This document shows, in pieces, positions 1-13,100 of a stretch of DNA of 64,000 nt (within the stretch, counting starts at the first letter, position 1; every line of letters starts with the position of its first letter). A program made the translations under genes and the position numbers. Origin of the DNA: Tetraselmis striata (lineage: Eukaryota > Chlorophyta > Chlorodendrophyceae > Chlorodendrales > Chlorodendraceae); the NCBI GenBank assembly GCA_006384855.1, contig VCJN01003583.1, forward strand, positions 62,001 to 126,000, read 5' to 3'. The notes under the pieces are model-generated. The model searched no databases. It saw only the letters and a program-made list of their open reading frames with translations, and was not told the DNA's origin.

Positions 1-3000
1 CCTCCGCCGTTGACAGCGCCACAGTGGCCTGCAGCTGCGACTTCCAACTCACTGCAGCTCCACAAAGCATGAAGACGAAGCCAGTGATGGAGCGTCGTGA
101 CACCACGTCTCCAGCCCAGTCGGCGTCGCAGTACCCGTGCAGTAGGCCGTCAGGCTTGCCCCCACTGAAGGTCAGCCGCAGGGTTTTGGTACCCTTCAGG
201 TATCGCAGGACTCGCTTGGCAGCCTGCCAGTGGCGCTCTTCAGGCTTGGCCATCACCCTGCACAACTTGCTCACAGCTTCGGCAATGTCAGGGCGGGTAG
301 CCACCATCGCGTACAGCAGGCTGCCCACAAGGGCCTGATAGGGCATCTCAGCAGCCAACGGCTTGTGGCTACCGGGGACATCGGCACCAACCTCCGCTGG
401 GGTGCTCACAGCGTAAGCGTTAGCAAGGTTGAACTTGTGCACCATGTCATCAATGTACTTGGCCTGATGCACCTTCAGCGTCGCGTTGTCCCAGTCTCGC
501 TCCACCGCCATGCCTAGCGCCCAGGCACAGACGCCCAAGTCCTTGATGTCAAAGCGGGCGCCTAATGCCGTCTTGAAATCCGCGGCCCATACTGCGTCCT
601 TGAAGGCAAAGATCATGTCGTCCACGTACACCACCAGGATGCAGATCAACTGCCCACCCTGCCAGTAGACGTACGCGCCAGGGTCGGACTTGAGCTGCTG
701 AAACCCGTAGCACACCAAGAACTTATGCAAGGTGTTGTGCCAATTTCGGGGTGATTGCTTCAGCCCGTACAGGCTCTTCAACAAGCGCAAGACCATGGGC
801 CGCCCTCTTGCATCGTACTGCTCATAGCCAGGCGGCGGCCTCATGTAGATCTCCTCCTCCACTGGAGCATACAGGAACGCCGTGTCGACATCAACCTGAT
901 GGATATTCCAACCGTATTGTACTGCAATCGAAAACAGCACTCGGATAGTGGTGAACTTCACGGTCGGTGCAAAGGTCTCTGCATAGTCGATGCCATGTCG
1001 TTGACGGCAGCCTTGGACAACCAGTCGGGCCTTGAAGCGCGCGATACTGCCATCAGCGTTGTATTTGACCTTGAATACCCATTTGCTGGGAATGGCTGTT
1101 CGCTCCTCTGGTAACTCGCACACCACCCACGTGCCCTGCTTCTCCAACGAGTTGAATTCTGACTCTACGGCTTGCGCCCATTGCTCCTTGAACGGTCCGG
1201 ACAGGGCCTGCTTGAGCGTGATGGGCTCATCGACACCCTGTGTCACTGCCGCGAATGCGGCGGCCATCATAGCTGCAGCGTCGTCGTTGGGGTTTTCCGG
1301 ATGCACGATCCACCATTGCCCAGGAGCTCGGCGAGAACGAGCAGGGTAGGGGTCCCTCTCAGCACGCTGGACTATAGGTTCCTCTTGCCCGCCATCGTCG
1401 ATTCCCTCGTTCGTCTCCAACTGGGTCAGCTCCAGCGTGGGTTGCTGCGGTCCAAGTTCCAGTTCCTCCGCAGTCAGTGGCTCCTCCTCAATCTCAAGCT
1501 CCTCCTCAACGTCGTCCGTTTCATCCACGACACGCCGGTGAGCCTCGGTTATCTCTTGCAGCCGTGATGCGTCGGACGTGCTGCCAACCCCGCTGTTATC
1601 GAGAAGTGCCTGGTATTGGGGGAACATCTCAAGGCTTGCAGCAGCATCGCCCCCACTGCCCCCCTTGCTGCTGGAAGCCGCATCACGCCAACCCTCATCG
1701 AAAATCACATTCCGACTTGCAACCACGCGGCGAGTAGCTGGGTTCCACACTAAGTAGGTGTGAGATTCCTGCCCATAACCAACGAAGACCCCGCGAAAGG
1801 CCTTGGCGTCAAGCTTCCGCCTATTCCCGGCATCCACGTGCACATACGCTGGACAGCCGAACACCCGCAACCCAGCCACATCTGGGGTCTTGCCAGTGTG
1901 ACGCCGGTAGGGAACAGAACCGACACCCCGACTGTAGACATTGTTGCGGATGTGCATCGCGGCACAGAAGGCCAGCGCCCAGAACTCACGACCCAGGCCA
2001 GCATGTAGAAGCATAGCCACCGTCATCTCGGACAGAGTAAGCCACATACGCTCCTGCAGACCATTCTGCCATTGGCAGTATGGCGCAGAAAACTCAGGAA
2101 CGAAGTGCAGGCCATCGCAGGCAGATCGAAAATCCGCACTCTGGAATACTGAGTCGTTGTCCAATCTCAGGCGAGCTGTACTCTTGTCGTATCCGAATCG
2201 GGGATGCACGCGCCTGATAGCGCGCACCACCAACAGCAGAGCCCTCGGAGCCTCATCCTTGGACTTCATGAACACCACCCAGCCGTATGCCGAGTAGTAG
2301 TCAGTCATCCCAAACACGTAACGGAACCCGCCAATGGACGTCACACCCACTGGCCCCCAGATGTCAGCTCCAAACTTCTGCAGTGGCCCAGTAGGACGCT
2401 TTGACGCAATGCGCGACCGCGGCTGTTCGTGGGACTTCGCCAACGCGCAACAGTCACAAAACGGCAGTATCTCATCCTTCGCGAACGTGATCCCCGAGAC
2501 GCTCTCCGCAAGCAAACGATCCATGCCTGCAGCATGCAGATGGCCAAGACGTCTGTGCCACAGCAACTTTGACAACTTCCCACAAGCTTGCAGCGCAACA
2601 ACATCCGCAGGGCTGGGCGCAGGCCCGCTCCGTAGAATTCTGCTGCGGAAAGCGTACAAGTTGCTTCCCGGAGCGCGCCCGATAGGGACCGTCATATCAC
2701 GGCCAGCAGAGCGCAAGACCATGGAGTCCCCGTTGGCCGTGTAGTGAAACGAAGCGCCACGCTCCTGCGCCAACCGCTGGCTAAACAACCTGCGGTAGCC
2801 ATGTTTTGTTTTGCCCGGCAAGTCCGGGACATGCAGAACCCCACGAAGCACACTGCGTACTTCGCCGCCATCGGCCCGAACAACCATCCAGACCGTCCCC
2901 CGGCCCACCGCCAGACAGCAAATACCCCCCACCTCAATCGGTGGTGCAAGCTGCTCATACTCCACGAAGCTGTCAGAGTCAGCCACCATATGCGGATACG

Positions 3001-4206
3001 CCCCACTGTCCTTCACCCACATGTCCGGGTAGCTTCCGAGATCATCATTCAGCCCCAGCATGCACGCCCCTCGTGCATCGACAGCAACACTCGCAAGAGC
3101 AACCGCATCAAGCAAGTAAGCGGAATCAGACTTGGTTACAACACGGGCAGAGCCGCCCATGCCACCAGAGGCACTACCCGCCTCATCATCAGACATGCCG
3201 AAGCAGTCAGACAGCCCAGACAGCGATATGATCTCATCCATGTTGTGGCTGTCCAGATCATGCTCGCGCTCATTCGCCTGAGCAACAGCACCAGCAGCCT
3301 CAGCCGGCCGCACATCCTCCTCGGACTCATACTCCCCTCAGAAGAGGTCATACAGCAGGGTGCCCGGTTCCGGCGCCCAATCATCCCACTCGTCATCCAG
3401 CAGGGACAGCGCAACGCGCTTTGCAGGTGGGGTGTTACCGGCATTCTCAGCCATGAAAGCAACATGCTCCTCCTCCTCCTCATCAGCAACAAAGGCCGCC
3501 GGTGCCGGGTCCGCAGCAGCTTGACGCCTGTTGCCTCTTGGGCGCTGCGGGCAGTCTCGCTTGAAGTGAGGCCCACCGCACTGCCAGCATCCACCGCGCA
3601 GAGGGGCACCAAGGCGGCGAGGTCCAGATCCATCGCCTGTGGCCAGATGGGCGGAGCGCTTGGTGCCACCACTGGCTATGTAGCCCTCCGCAGATGGCTC
3701 CGATGCATGGTTCTTCTCAATACGCTTGGAGTAGTTCTGCGCCAGCTTGAGGCAGTCACCCTCCCAGGTGATGGCGCGGCCCTCATGCTCCGCGGTCACC
3801 TGCAGGATACCGATGATGGGCTCGTACTCGGGACGGAGGCCAGCCAGGAACTGAGTCACAACTTGGTTATGTGATGGAGCTTCAACATCCTCATGCTCCT
3901 CAGCCTCAGCCACCAAGTCCAAGAAGGCGTTGTCCAGGCGATGGTAGTATGCCTCCGCAATCTCGGTGCGCTGTTGACCGGATTGGAGCACCGCATACAT
4001 GTCGGAGATCCTGCCAAGATGGCCTCCCTCAAAGCGGGTGCGCAGAGCTGCCCAGGCTTGGCCTCCAGAGGTAGCATTGTCATTCAGGTGCCGACGGATG
4101 ACATCCAGGAGCTCCTCGGGGAGCAGCGCAGTCAGGGTTGCATACAGCTTGAAGTGCTGATCAGATGAGGCATGCTCACTCATCATCATGGCCTGCTTCA
4201 TGCCAG
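1..4206 (-). pseudogene. Copia element A gag-pol, main part (runs off the left edge)
   Basis: This is the body of the outermost Ty1/copia element: Gag, aspartic protease, integrase, reverse transcriptase and part of RNase H on one minus-strand frame. It lines up with the intact 1553-codon copy at 10185-14846. Its Gag is cut at 4206 by the nested B-C insertion and resumes at 17089. An in-frame TGA at 3338-3340 replaces the GGA glycine codon of the intact copy, between Gag and protease, so no full polyprotein can be made. From 3337 to the window edge the pol frame has no stop that I can see. A short glutamate run (near 3478) is one codon longer than in D. Confidence 0.9.
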
Positions 4207-4695
4207 TGTTGAAATATGGGCGTGAGGGAAAAGAACGACTGTCTCTTACAACGGGTCGCGCCCTGCCTTTATACTCGCGCACGCCATGGTACGCGCGCCA
4301 CCCATTAGCGCATCCGCCACCTTGCGCCATCGCACGCTGACTGTATTCTCCAGTACTTAATGCATATGTGCGAGCCTGAGTATTGGCATTATCTATGTCC
4401 GTACAATACAGTATCCGCTGCTGCATCGGCCGATATCCTGCAGTATATTCTAGTACTGCATGGCGCCCATCATTGATACTCAGCAGTACCGGAATCTTGA
4501 TTGTGCTCGCACGGGCGTCCTCGTACTCGTAGATGTACAGCCGCTCCGCGATGTACGTCTGCTGCCGGAGATGTACTCGCGTCCTCGTACTCGTAGCCGT
4601 ACGATCGTTCCGCCGTCTGCAGATACTGCTGAGAGTGCAGGCGTCAAGGCTCCAGACAGCCGGTCAAACGCCTGCAAGACTGGTATCAAACAACA
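4207..4695 (-). repeat. LTR of element B (3' LTR, 489 bp)
   Basis: Read on the minus strand it runs from TGTTGTTTGATACC to CATATTTCAACA. A purine-rich tract, GCGAGTGGGGG (minus sense, 4696-4706), lies against it. It is the single-unit subtype, without the 29-bp internal duplication. Confidence 0.93.
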
Positions 4696-4716
4696 CCCCC
4701 ACTCGCCATGCAGTCA

Positions 4717-6335
4717 TCACGCGCCCAACATCTGCATGGCGAACTCCGCGTGCTTCAGCCTTCCCAGAGCCTTCGTGAGTGCATCCGCAACCATCTGTGC
4801 AGTCGGGCAGTACTCAATTGCCACCTCCCCGCTGAGCACCTTCTCCCGTGTGAAGTGGTACTTGATGGCGATGTGCTTGCTGCGACCATGTGTCATGGGG
4901 TTGCGCGTCAGCGCAATGCAGCTCTGGTTGTCCTCGAAGATCACTGTGGCCTCGGACTGAGCACAACACAGCTCGCGCAACAGCTCGCGCAAGAACAGCG
5001 CCTCGCACACAGCAGCACACAACGCCATGTACTCCGCCTCCGCCGTTGACAGCGCCACAGTGGCCTGCAGCTGCGACTTCCAACTCACTGCAGCTCCACA
5101 AAGCATGAAGACGAAGCCAGTGGTGGAGCGTCGTGACACCACGTCTCCAGCCCAGTCGGCGTCGCAGTACCCGTGCAGTAGGCCGTCAGCCTTGCCCCCA
5201 CTGAAGGTCAGCCCCAGGGTTTTTGTACCCTTCAGGTATCGCAGGACTCGCTCGGCGGCGGCTTGCCAGTGGCGCTCTTCAGGCTTGGCCATCACCCTGC
5301 ACAACTTGCTCACAGCTTCGGCAATGTCGGGGCGGGTAGCCACCATCGCGTACAGCAGGCTGCCCACAAGGGCCTGATAGGGCATCTCAGCAGCCAACGG
5401 CTTGTTGCTACACCGGGGACATCGGCACCAACCTCCGCTGGGGTGCTCACAGCGTAAGCGTCAGCAAGGTTGAACTTGTGCACCATGTCATCAATGTACT
5501 TGGCCTGATGCACCTTCAGCGTCGCATTGTCCCAGTCTCGCTCCACCGCCATGCCTAGCGCCCAGGCACAGACGCCCAAGTCCTTAATGTCAAAGCGGGC
5601 GCCTAATGCCGTCTTGAAATCCGCGGCCCATACTGCGTCCTTGAAGGCAAAGATCATGTCGTCCACGTACACCACCAGGATGCAGATCAACTGCCCACCC
5701 TGCCAGTAGACGTACGCACCAGGGTCGGACTTGAGCTGCTGAAACCCGTAGCACACCAAGAACTTATGCAAGGTGTTGTGCCAATTTCGGGGTGATTGCT
5801 TCAGCCCGTACAGGCTCTTCAACAAGCGCAAGACCATGGGCCGCCCTCTTGCATCGTACTGCTCATAGCCAGGCGGCGGCCTCATGTAGATCTCCTCCTC
5901 CACTGGAGCATACAGGAACGCCGTGTCGACATCAACCTGATGGATATTCCAACCGTATTGTACTGCAATCGCAAACAGCACTCGGATAGTGGTGAACTTC
6001 ACGGTCGGTGCAAAAGTCTCTGCATAGTCGATGCCATGTCGTTGACGGCAGCCTTGGACAACCAGTCGGGCCTTGAAGCGCGCGATACTGCCATCAGCGT
6101 TGTATTTGACCTTGAATACCCATTTGCTGGGAATGGCTGTTCGCTCCTCTGGTAACTCGCACACCACCCACGTGCCCTGCTTCTCCAACGAGTTGAATTC
6201 TGACTCTACGGCTTGCGCCCATTGCTCCTTGAACGGTCCGGACAGGGCCTGCTTGAGCGTGATGGGCTCATCGACACCCTGTGTCACTGCCGCGAATGCG
6301 GCGGCCATCATAGCTGCAGCGTCGTCGTTGGGGTA
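4717..6335 (-). pseudogene. Element B pol remnant (RT-RNase H)
   Basis: This covers the C-terminal half of the copia polyprotein: reverse transcriptase with a YVDD box, then RNase H. A 2-bp insertion near 5411 shifts the frame, and a codon-length insertion near 5255 adds alanines. The N-terminal side (integrase, protease, Gag) is missing: at 6336 the sequence jumps into rearranged material. It cannot encode a working polyprotein. Confidence 0.88.
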
Positions 6336-6541
6336 TTCGGGGGGCCGTGTGGGGGGGTGGCAGGGGCGGGGGCGCTGTGGTTGGCAGAGGCCGCTCCTTG
6401 GCTTGGGAGATGAAAGGAAGCGAGGGCCCAACTAACCTGTTCGTTCTCGCCGAGCTCCTGGGCAATGGTGGGTCGTTCATCATGGTGGGCCGCGACCACG
6501 CCGCCCCGCCCAGCCCCCACATACAGGGAGGGCCCATAACC
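6336..6541 (-). other. Rearranged patch: leader pieces plus an inverted pol piece
   Basis: The pol sequence ends at about 6335 and meets a G-rich stretch. About 60 bp of 5' leader follow, ending in GGGCCCAACTAACC (one primer-site variant). Positions 6437-6478 are the reverse complement of a pol segment seen elsewhere near 8705-8745. About 50 bp of unmatched sequence follow, then GGGCCCATAACC (the other primer-site variant) beside the LTR at 6542. The patch records several joins. Confidence 0.7.
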
Positions 6542-7060
6542 TATTGAAATATGGGCGTGAGGGAAAAGAACGACTGTCTCTTACAACGGGTCGCGCCCTG
6601 CCTTTATACTCCGCACGCCATGGTGCGCACGCCAGCCATTAGCGCATCCGCCACCTTGAGCCATCGCGCGCTGACTGTATTCTCCAGTACTTAACGCATA
6701 TATGCGAGCCTAAGTATTGGCATTATCTATGTCCGTACAATACAGTATCCGCTGCTGCATCGGCCGATATCCTGCAGTATATTCTGCATCGGCCGATATC
6801 CTGCAGTATGTTCTAGTACTGCATGGCGCCCACCATTGATACTCAGCAGTACCGGAATCTTGATTGTGCTCGCACGGGCGTCCTCGTACTCGAAGATGTA
6901 CAGCCGCTCCGCGATGTACGTCTGCTGCCGGAGATGTACTCGCGTCCTCGTACTCGTAGCCGTACGATCGCTCCGCCGTCTACAGATACTGCTGAGAGTG
7001 TGCAGGCGTCAAGGCTCCAGACAGCCGGTCATACGCCTGCAAGACTGGTATCAAACAACA
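6542..7060 (-). repeat. LTR shared by B and C (519 bp, duplicated subtype)
   Basis: The terminal G of TGTTG is changed (TATTG). It contains two copies of a 29-bp unit (TGCATCGGCCGATATCCTGC..., about 6755-6814), unlike the outer LTRs of the insertion. A primer-site-like sequence lies on its left and a polypurine tract on its right, so it reads as the 5' LTR of B and the 3' LTR of C. Confidence 0.9.
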
Positions 7061-7081
7061 CCCCCACTCGCCATGCAGTCA

Positions 7082-9643
7082 TCACGCGCCCAACATCTGC
7101 ATGGCGAACTCCGCGTGCTTCAGCCTTCCCAGAGCCTTGGTGAGTGCATCCGCAACCATCTCTGCAGTCGGGCAGTACTCAATTGCCACCTCCCCGCTGA
7201 GCACCTTCTCCCGTGTGAAGTGGTACTTGATGGCGATGTGCTTGCTGCGACCATGGGTCATGGGGTTGCGCGTCAGCGCAATGCAGCTCTGGTTGTCCTC
7301 GAAGATCACTGTGGCCTCGGACTGAGCACAACACAGCTCGCGCAGCAGCTCGCGCAAGAACAGCGCCTCGCACACAGCAGCACACAACGCCATGTACTCC
7401 GCCTCCGCCGTTGACAGCGCCACAGTGGCCTGCAGCTGCGACTTCCAACTCACTGCAGCTCCACAAAGCATGAAGACGAAGCCAGTGGTGGAGCGTCGTG
7501 ACACCACGTCTCCAGCCCAGTCGGCGTCGCAGTACCCGTGCAGTAGGCCGTCAGCCTTGCCCCCACTGAAGGTCAGCCCCAGAGTTTTGGTACCCTTCAG
7601 GTATCGCAGGACTCGCTTGGCAGCCTGCCAGTGGCGCTCTTCAGGCTTGGCCATCACCCTGCACAACTTGCTCACGGCTTCGGCAATGTCGGGGCGGGTA
7701 GCCACCATCGCGTACAGCAGGCTGCCCACAAGGGCCTGATATGGCATCTCAGCAGCCAACGGCTTGTTGCTACCGGGGACATCGGCACCAACCTCCGCTG
7801 GGGTGCTCACAGCGTAAGCGTCAGCAAGGTTGAACTTGTGCACCATGTCATCAATGTACTTGGCCTGATGCACCTTCAGCGTCGCATTGTCCCAGTCTCG
7901 CTCCACCGCCATGCCTAGCGCCCAGGCACAGACGCCCAAGTCCTTGATGTCAAAGCGGGCGCCTAATGCCGTCTTGAAATCCGCGGCCCATACTGCGTCC
8001 TTGAAGGCAAAGATCATGTCGTCCACGTACACCACCAGGATGCAGATCAACTGCCCACCCTGCCAGTAGACGTACGCGCCAGGGTCGGACTTGAGCTGCT
8101 GAAACCCGTAGCACACCAAGAACTTATGCAAGGTGTTGTGCCAATTTCGGGGTGATTGCTTCAGCCCGTACAGGCTCTTCAACAAGCGCAAGACCATGGG
8201 CCGCCCTCTCGCATCGTACTGCTCATAGCCAGGCGGCGGCCTCATGTAGATCTCCTCCTCCACTGGAGCATACAGGAACGCCGTGTCGACATCAACCTGA
8301 TGGATATTCCAACCGTATTGTACTGCAATCGCAAACAGCACTCGGATAGTGGTGAACTTCACGGTCGGTGCAAAAGTCTCTGCATAGTCGATGCCATGTC
8401 GTTGACGGCAGCCTTGGACAACCAGTCGGGCCTTGAAGCGCGCGATACTGCCATCAGCGTTGTATTTGACCTTGAATACCCATTTGCTGGGAATGGCTGT
8501 TCGCTCCTCTGGTAACTCGCACACCACCCACGTGCCCTGCTTCTCCAACGAGTTGAATTCTGACTCTACGGCTTGCGCCCATTGCTCCTTGAACGGTCCG
8601 GACAGGGCCTGCTTGAGCGTGATGGGCTCATCGACACCCTGTGTCACTGCCGCGAATGCGGCGGCCATCATAGCTGCAGCGTCGTCGTTGGGGTTTTCCG
8701 GATGCACGACCCACCATTGCCCAGGAGCTCGGCGAGAACGAGCAGGGTAGGGGTCCCTCTCAGCACGCTGGACTAAAGGTTCCTCTTGCCCGCCATCGTC
8801 GGTTCCCTCGTTCGTCTCCAACTGGGTCAGCTCCAGCGTGGGTTGCTGCGGTCCAAGTTCCAGTTCCTCCGCAGTCAGTGGCTCCTCCTCAATCTCAAGC
8901 TCCTCCTCAACGTCGTCCGTTTCATCCACGACACGCTGGTGAGCCTCGGTTATCTCTTGCAGCCGTGATGCGTCGGACGTGCTGCCAACCCCGCTGTTAT
9001 CGAGAAGTGCCTGGTATTGGGGGAACATCTCAAGGCTTGCAGCAGCATCGCCCCCACTGCCCCCCTTGCTGCTGGAAGCCGCATCACGCCAACCCTCATC
9101 GAAAATCACATTCCGACTTGCAACCACCCGGCGAGTAGCTGGGTTCCACACTAAGTAGGTGTGAGATTCCTGCCCATAACCAACGAAGACCCCGCGAAAG
9201 GCCTTGGCGTCAAGCTTCCGCCTATTCCCGGCATCCACGTGCACATACGCTGGACAGCCGAACACCCGCAACCCAGCCACATCTGGGGTCTTGCCAGTGT
9301 GACGCCGGTAGGGAACAGAACCGACACCCCGACTGTAGACATTGTTGCGGATGTGCATCGCGGCACAGAAGGCCAGCGCCCAGAACTCACGACCCAGGCC
9401 AGCATGTAGCAGCATAGCCACCGTCATTTCGGACAGAGTAAGCCACATACGCTCCTGCAGACCATTCTGCCATTGGCAGTATGGCGCAGAAAACTCAGGA
9501 ACGAAGTGCAGGCCATCGCATGCAGATCGAAAATCCGCACTCTGGAAGACTGAGTCGTTGTCCAATCTCAGGCGAGCTGTACTCTTGTCGTATCCGAATC
9601 GGGGATGCACGCGCCTGATAGCTCGCACCACCAACAGCAGAGC
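7082..9643 (-). pseudogene. Element C pol, part 1 (integrase to RNase H)
   Basis: An open minus-strand frame of about 850 codons covers the integrase core from its second catalytic Asp onward, the linker, reverse transcriptase (YVDD) and RNase H. It is almost identical to D. It stops at 9643 because D inserted there, and continues at 16299. The upstream third of the polyprotein is lost in a deletion at 16519/16520, so C is defective though this part is undamaged. Confidence 0.9.
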
Positions 9644-10163
9644 TGTTGAAATATGGGCGTGAGGAAAAAAGAACGACTGTCTCTTACAACGGGTCGCGCC
9701 CTGCCTTTATACTCCGCACGCCATGGTGCGCACGCCAGCCATTAGCGCATCCGCCACCTTGCGCCATCGCGCGCTGACTGTATTCTCCAGTACTTAACGC
9801 ATATATGCGAGCCTAAGTATTGGCATTATCTATGTCCGTACAATACAGTATCCGCTGCTGCATCGGCCGATATCCTGCAGTATATTCTGCATCGGCCGAT
9901 ATCCTGCAGTATATTCTAGTACTGCATGGCGCCCACCATTGATACTCAGCAGTACCGGAATCTTGATTGTGCTCGCACGGGCGTCCTCGTACTCGAAGAT
10001 GTACAGCCGCTCCGCGATGTACGTCTGCTGCCGGAGATGTACTCGCGTCCTCGTACTCGTAGCCGTACGATCGCTCCGCCGTCTACAGATACTGCTGAGA
10101 GTGTGCAGGCGTCAAGGCTCCAGACAGCCGGTCATACGCCTGCAAGACTGGTATCAAACAACA
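9644..10163 (-). repeat. 3' LTR of element D
   Basis: 520 bp, TGTTG...CAACA, with the duplicated 29-bp unit. The minus-strand tract GCGAGTGGGGG (10164-10174) just upstream is the expected plus-strand primer site. Confidence 0.95.
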
Positions 10164-10184
10164 CCCCCACTCGCCATGCAGTCA

Positions 10185-13100
10185 TCACGCGCCCAACATC
10201 TGCATGGCGAACTCCGCGTGCTTCAGCCTTCCCAGAGCCTTGGTGAGTGCATCCGCAACCATCTGTGCAGTCGGGCAGTACTCAATTGCCACCTCCCCGC
10301 TGAGCACCTTCTCCCGTGTGAAGTGGTACTTGATGGCGATGTGCTTGCTGCGACCATGGGTCATGGGGTTGCGCGTCAGCGCAATGCAGCTCTGGTTGTC
10401 CTCGAAGATCACTGTGGCCTCGGACTGAGCACAACACAGCTCGCGCAGCAGCTCGCGCAAGAACAGCGCCTCGCACACAGCAGCACACAACGCCATGTAC
10501 TCCGCCTCCGCCGTTGACAGCGCCACAGTGGCCTGCAGCTGCGACTTCCAACTCACTGCAGCTCCACAAAGCATGAAGACGAAGCCAGTGGTGGAGCGTC
10601 GTGACACCACGTCTCCAGCCCAGTCGGCGTCGCAGTACCCGTGCAGTAGGCCGTCAGCCTTGCCCCCACTGAAGGTCAGCCCCAGAGTTTTGGTACCCTT
10701 CAGGTATCGCAGGACTCGCTTGGCAGCCTGCCAGTGGCGCTCTTCAGGCTTGGCCATCACCCTGCACAACTTGCTCACGGCTTCGGCAATGTCGGGGCGG
10801 GTAGCCACCATCGCGTACAGCAGGCTGCCCACAAGGGCCTGATATGGCATCTCAGCAGCCAACGGCTTGTTGCTACCGGGGACATCGGCACCAACCTCCG
10901 CTGGGGTGCTCACAGCGTAAGCGTCAGCAAGGTTGAACTTGTGCACCATGTCATCAATGTACTTGGCCTGATGCACCTTCAGCGTCGCATTGTCCCAGTC
11001 TCGCTCCACCGCCATGCCTAGCGCCCAGGCACAGACGCCCAAGTCCTTGATGTCAAAGCGGGCGCCTAATGCCGTCTTGAAATCCGCGGCCCATACTGCG
11101 TCCTTGAAGGCAAAGATCATGTCGTCCACGTACACCACCAGGATGCAGATCAACTGCCCACCCTGCCAGTAGACGTACGCGCCAGGGTCGGACTTGAGCT
11201 GCTGAAACCCGTAGCACACCAAGAACTTATGCAAGGTGTTGTGCCAATTTCGGGGTGATTGCTTCAGCCCGTACAGGCTCTTCAACAAGCGCAAGACCAT
11301 GGGCCGCCCTCTCGCATCGTACTGCTCATAGCCAGGCGGCGGCCTCATGTAGATCTCCTCCTCCACTGGAGCATACAGGAACGCCGTGTCGACATCAACC
11401 TGATGGATATTCCAACCGTATTGTACTGCAATCGCAAACAGCACTCGGATAGTGGTGAACTTCACGGTCGGTGCAAAAGTCTCTGCATAGTCGATGCCAT
11501 GTCGTTGACGGCAGCCTTGGACAACCAGTCGGGCCTTGAAGCGCGCGATACTGCCATCAGCGTTGTATTTGACCTTGAATACCCATTTGCTGGGAATGGC
11601 TGTTCGCTCCTCTGGTAACTCGCACACCACCCACGTGCCCTGCTTCTCCAACGAGTTGAATTCTGACTCTACGGCTTGCGCCCATTGCTCCTTGAACGGT
11701 CCGGACAGGGCCTGCTTGAGCGTGATGGGCTCATCGACACCCTGTGTCACTGCCGCGAATGCGGCGGCCATCATAGCTGCAGCGTCGTCGTTGGGGTTTT
11801 CCGGATGCACGACCCACCATTGCCCAGGAGCTCGGCGAGAACGAGCAGGGTAGGGGTCCCTCTCAGCACGCTGGACTAAAGGTTCCTCTTGCCCGCCATC
11901 GTCGGTTCCCTCGTTCGTCTCCAACTGGGTCAGCTCCAGCGTGGGTTGCTGCGGTCCAAGTTCCAGTTCCTCCGCAGTCAGTGGCTCCTCCTCAATCTCA
12001 AGCTCCTCCTCAACGTCGTCCGTTTCATCCACGACACGCTGGTGAGCCTCGGTTATCTCTTGCAGCCGTGATGCGTCGGACGTGCTGCCAACCCCGCTGT
12101 TATCGAGAAGTGCCTGGTATTGGGGGAACATCTCAAGGCTTGCAGCAGCATCGCCCCCACTGCCCCCCTTGCTGCTGGAAGCCGCATCACGCCAACCCTC
12201 ATCGAAAATCACATTCCGACTTGCAACCACCCGGCGAGTAGCTGGGTTCCACACTAAGTAGGTGTGAGATTCCTGCCCATAACCAACGAAGACCCCGCGA
12301 AAGGCCTTGGCGTCAAGCTTCCGCCTATTCCCGGCATCCACGTGCACATACGCTGGACAGCCGAACACCCGCAACCCAGCCACATCTGGGGTCTTGCCAG
12401 TGTGACGCCGGTAGGGAACAGAACCGACACCCCGACTGTAGACATTGTTGCGGATGTGCATCGCGGCACAGAAGGCCAGCGCCCAGAACTCACGACCCAG
12501 GCCAGCATGTAGCAGCATAGCCACCGTCATTTCGGACAGAGTAAGCCACATACGCTCCTGCAGACCATTCTGCCATTGGCAGTATGGCGCAGAAAACTCA
12601 GGAACGAAGTGCAGGCCATCGCATGCAGATCGAAAATCCGCACTCTGGAAGACTGAGTCGTTGTCCAATCTCAGGCGAGCTGTACTCTTGTCGTATCCGA
12701 ATCGGGGATGCACGCGCCTGATAGCTCGCACCACCAACAGCAGAGCCCTCGGAGCCTCATCCTTGGACTTCATGAACACCACCCAGCCGTATGCCGAGTA
12801 GTAGTCAGTCATCCCAAACACGTAACGGAACCCGCCAATGGACGTCACACCCACTGGCCCCCAGATGTCAGCTCCAAACTTCTGCAGTGGCCCAGTAGGA
12901 CGCTTTGACGCAATGCGCGACCGCGGCTGTTCGTGAGACTTCGCCAACGCGCAACAGTCACAAAACGGCAGTATCTCATCCTTCGCGAACGTGATCCCCG
13001 AGACGCTCTCCGCAAGCAAACGATCCATGCCTGCAGCATGCAGATGGCCAAGACGTCTGTGCCACAGCAACTTTGACAACTTCCCACAAGCTTGCAGCGC

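Noticed and set aside
2744..3874. 376-codon plus-strand frame opposite Gag (also at 13248-14375 and 51587-52714)
   Set aside because: Antisense shadow of the GC-rich gag-pol frame. It recurs only because the element recurs, and has no domain-like sequence.
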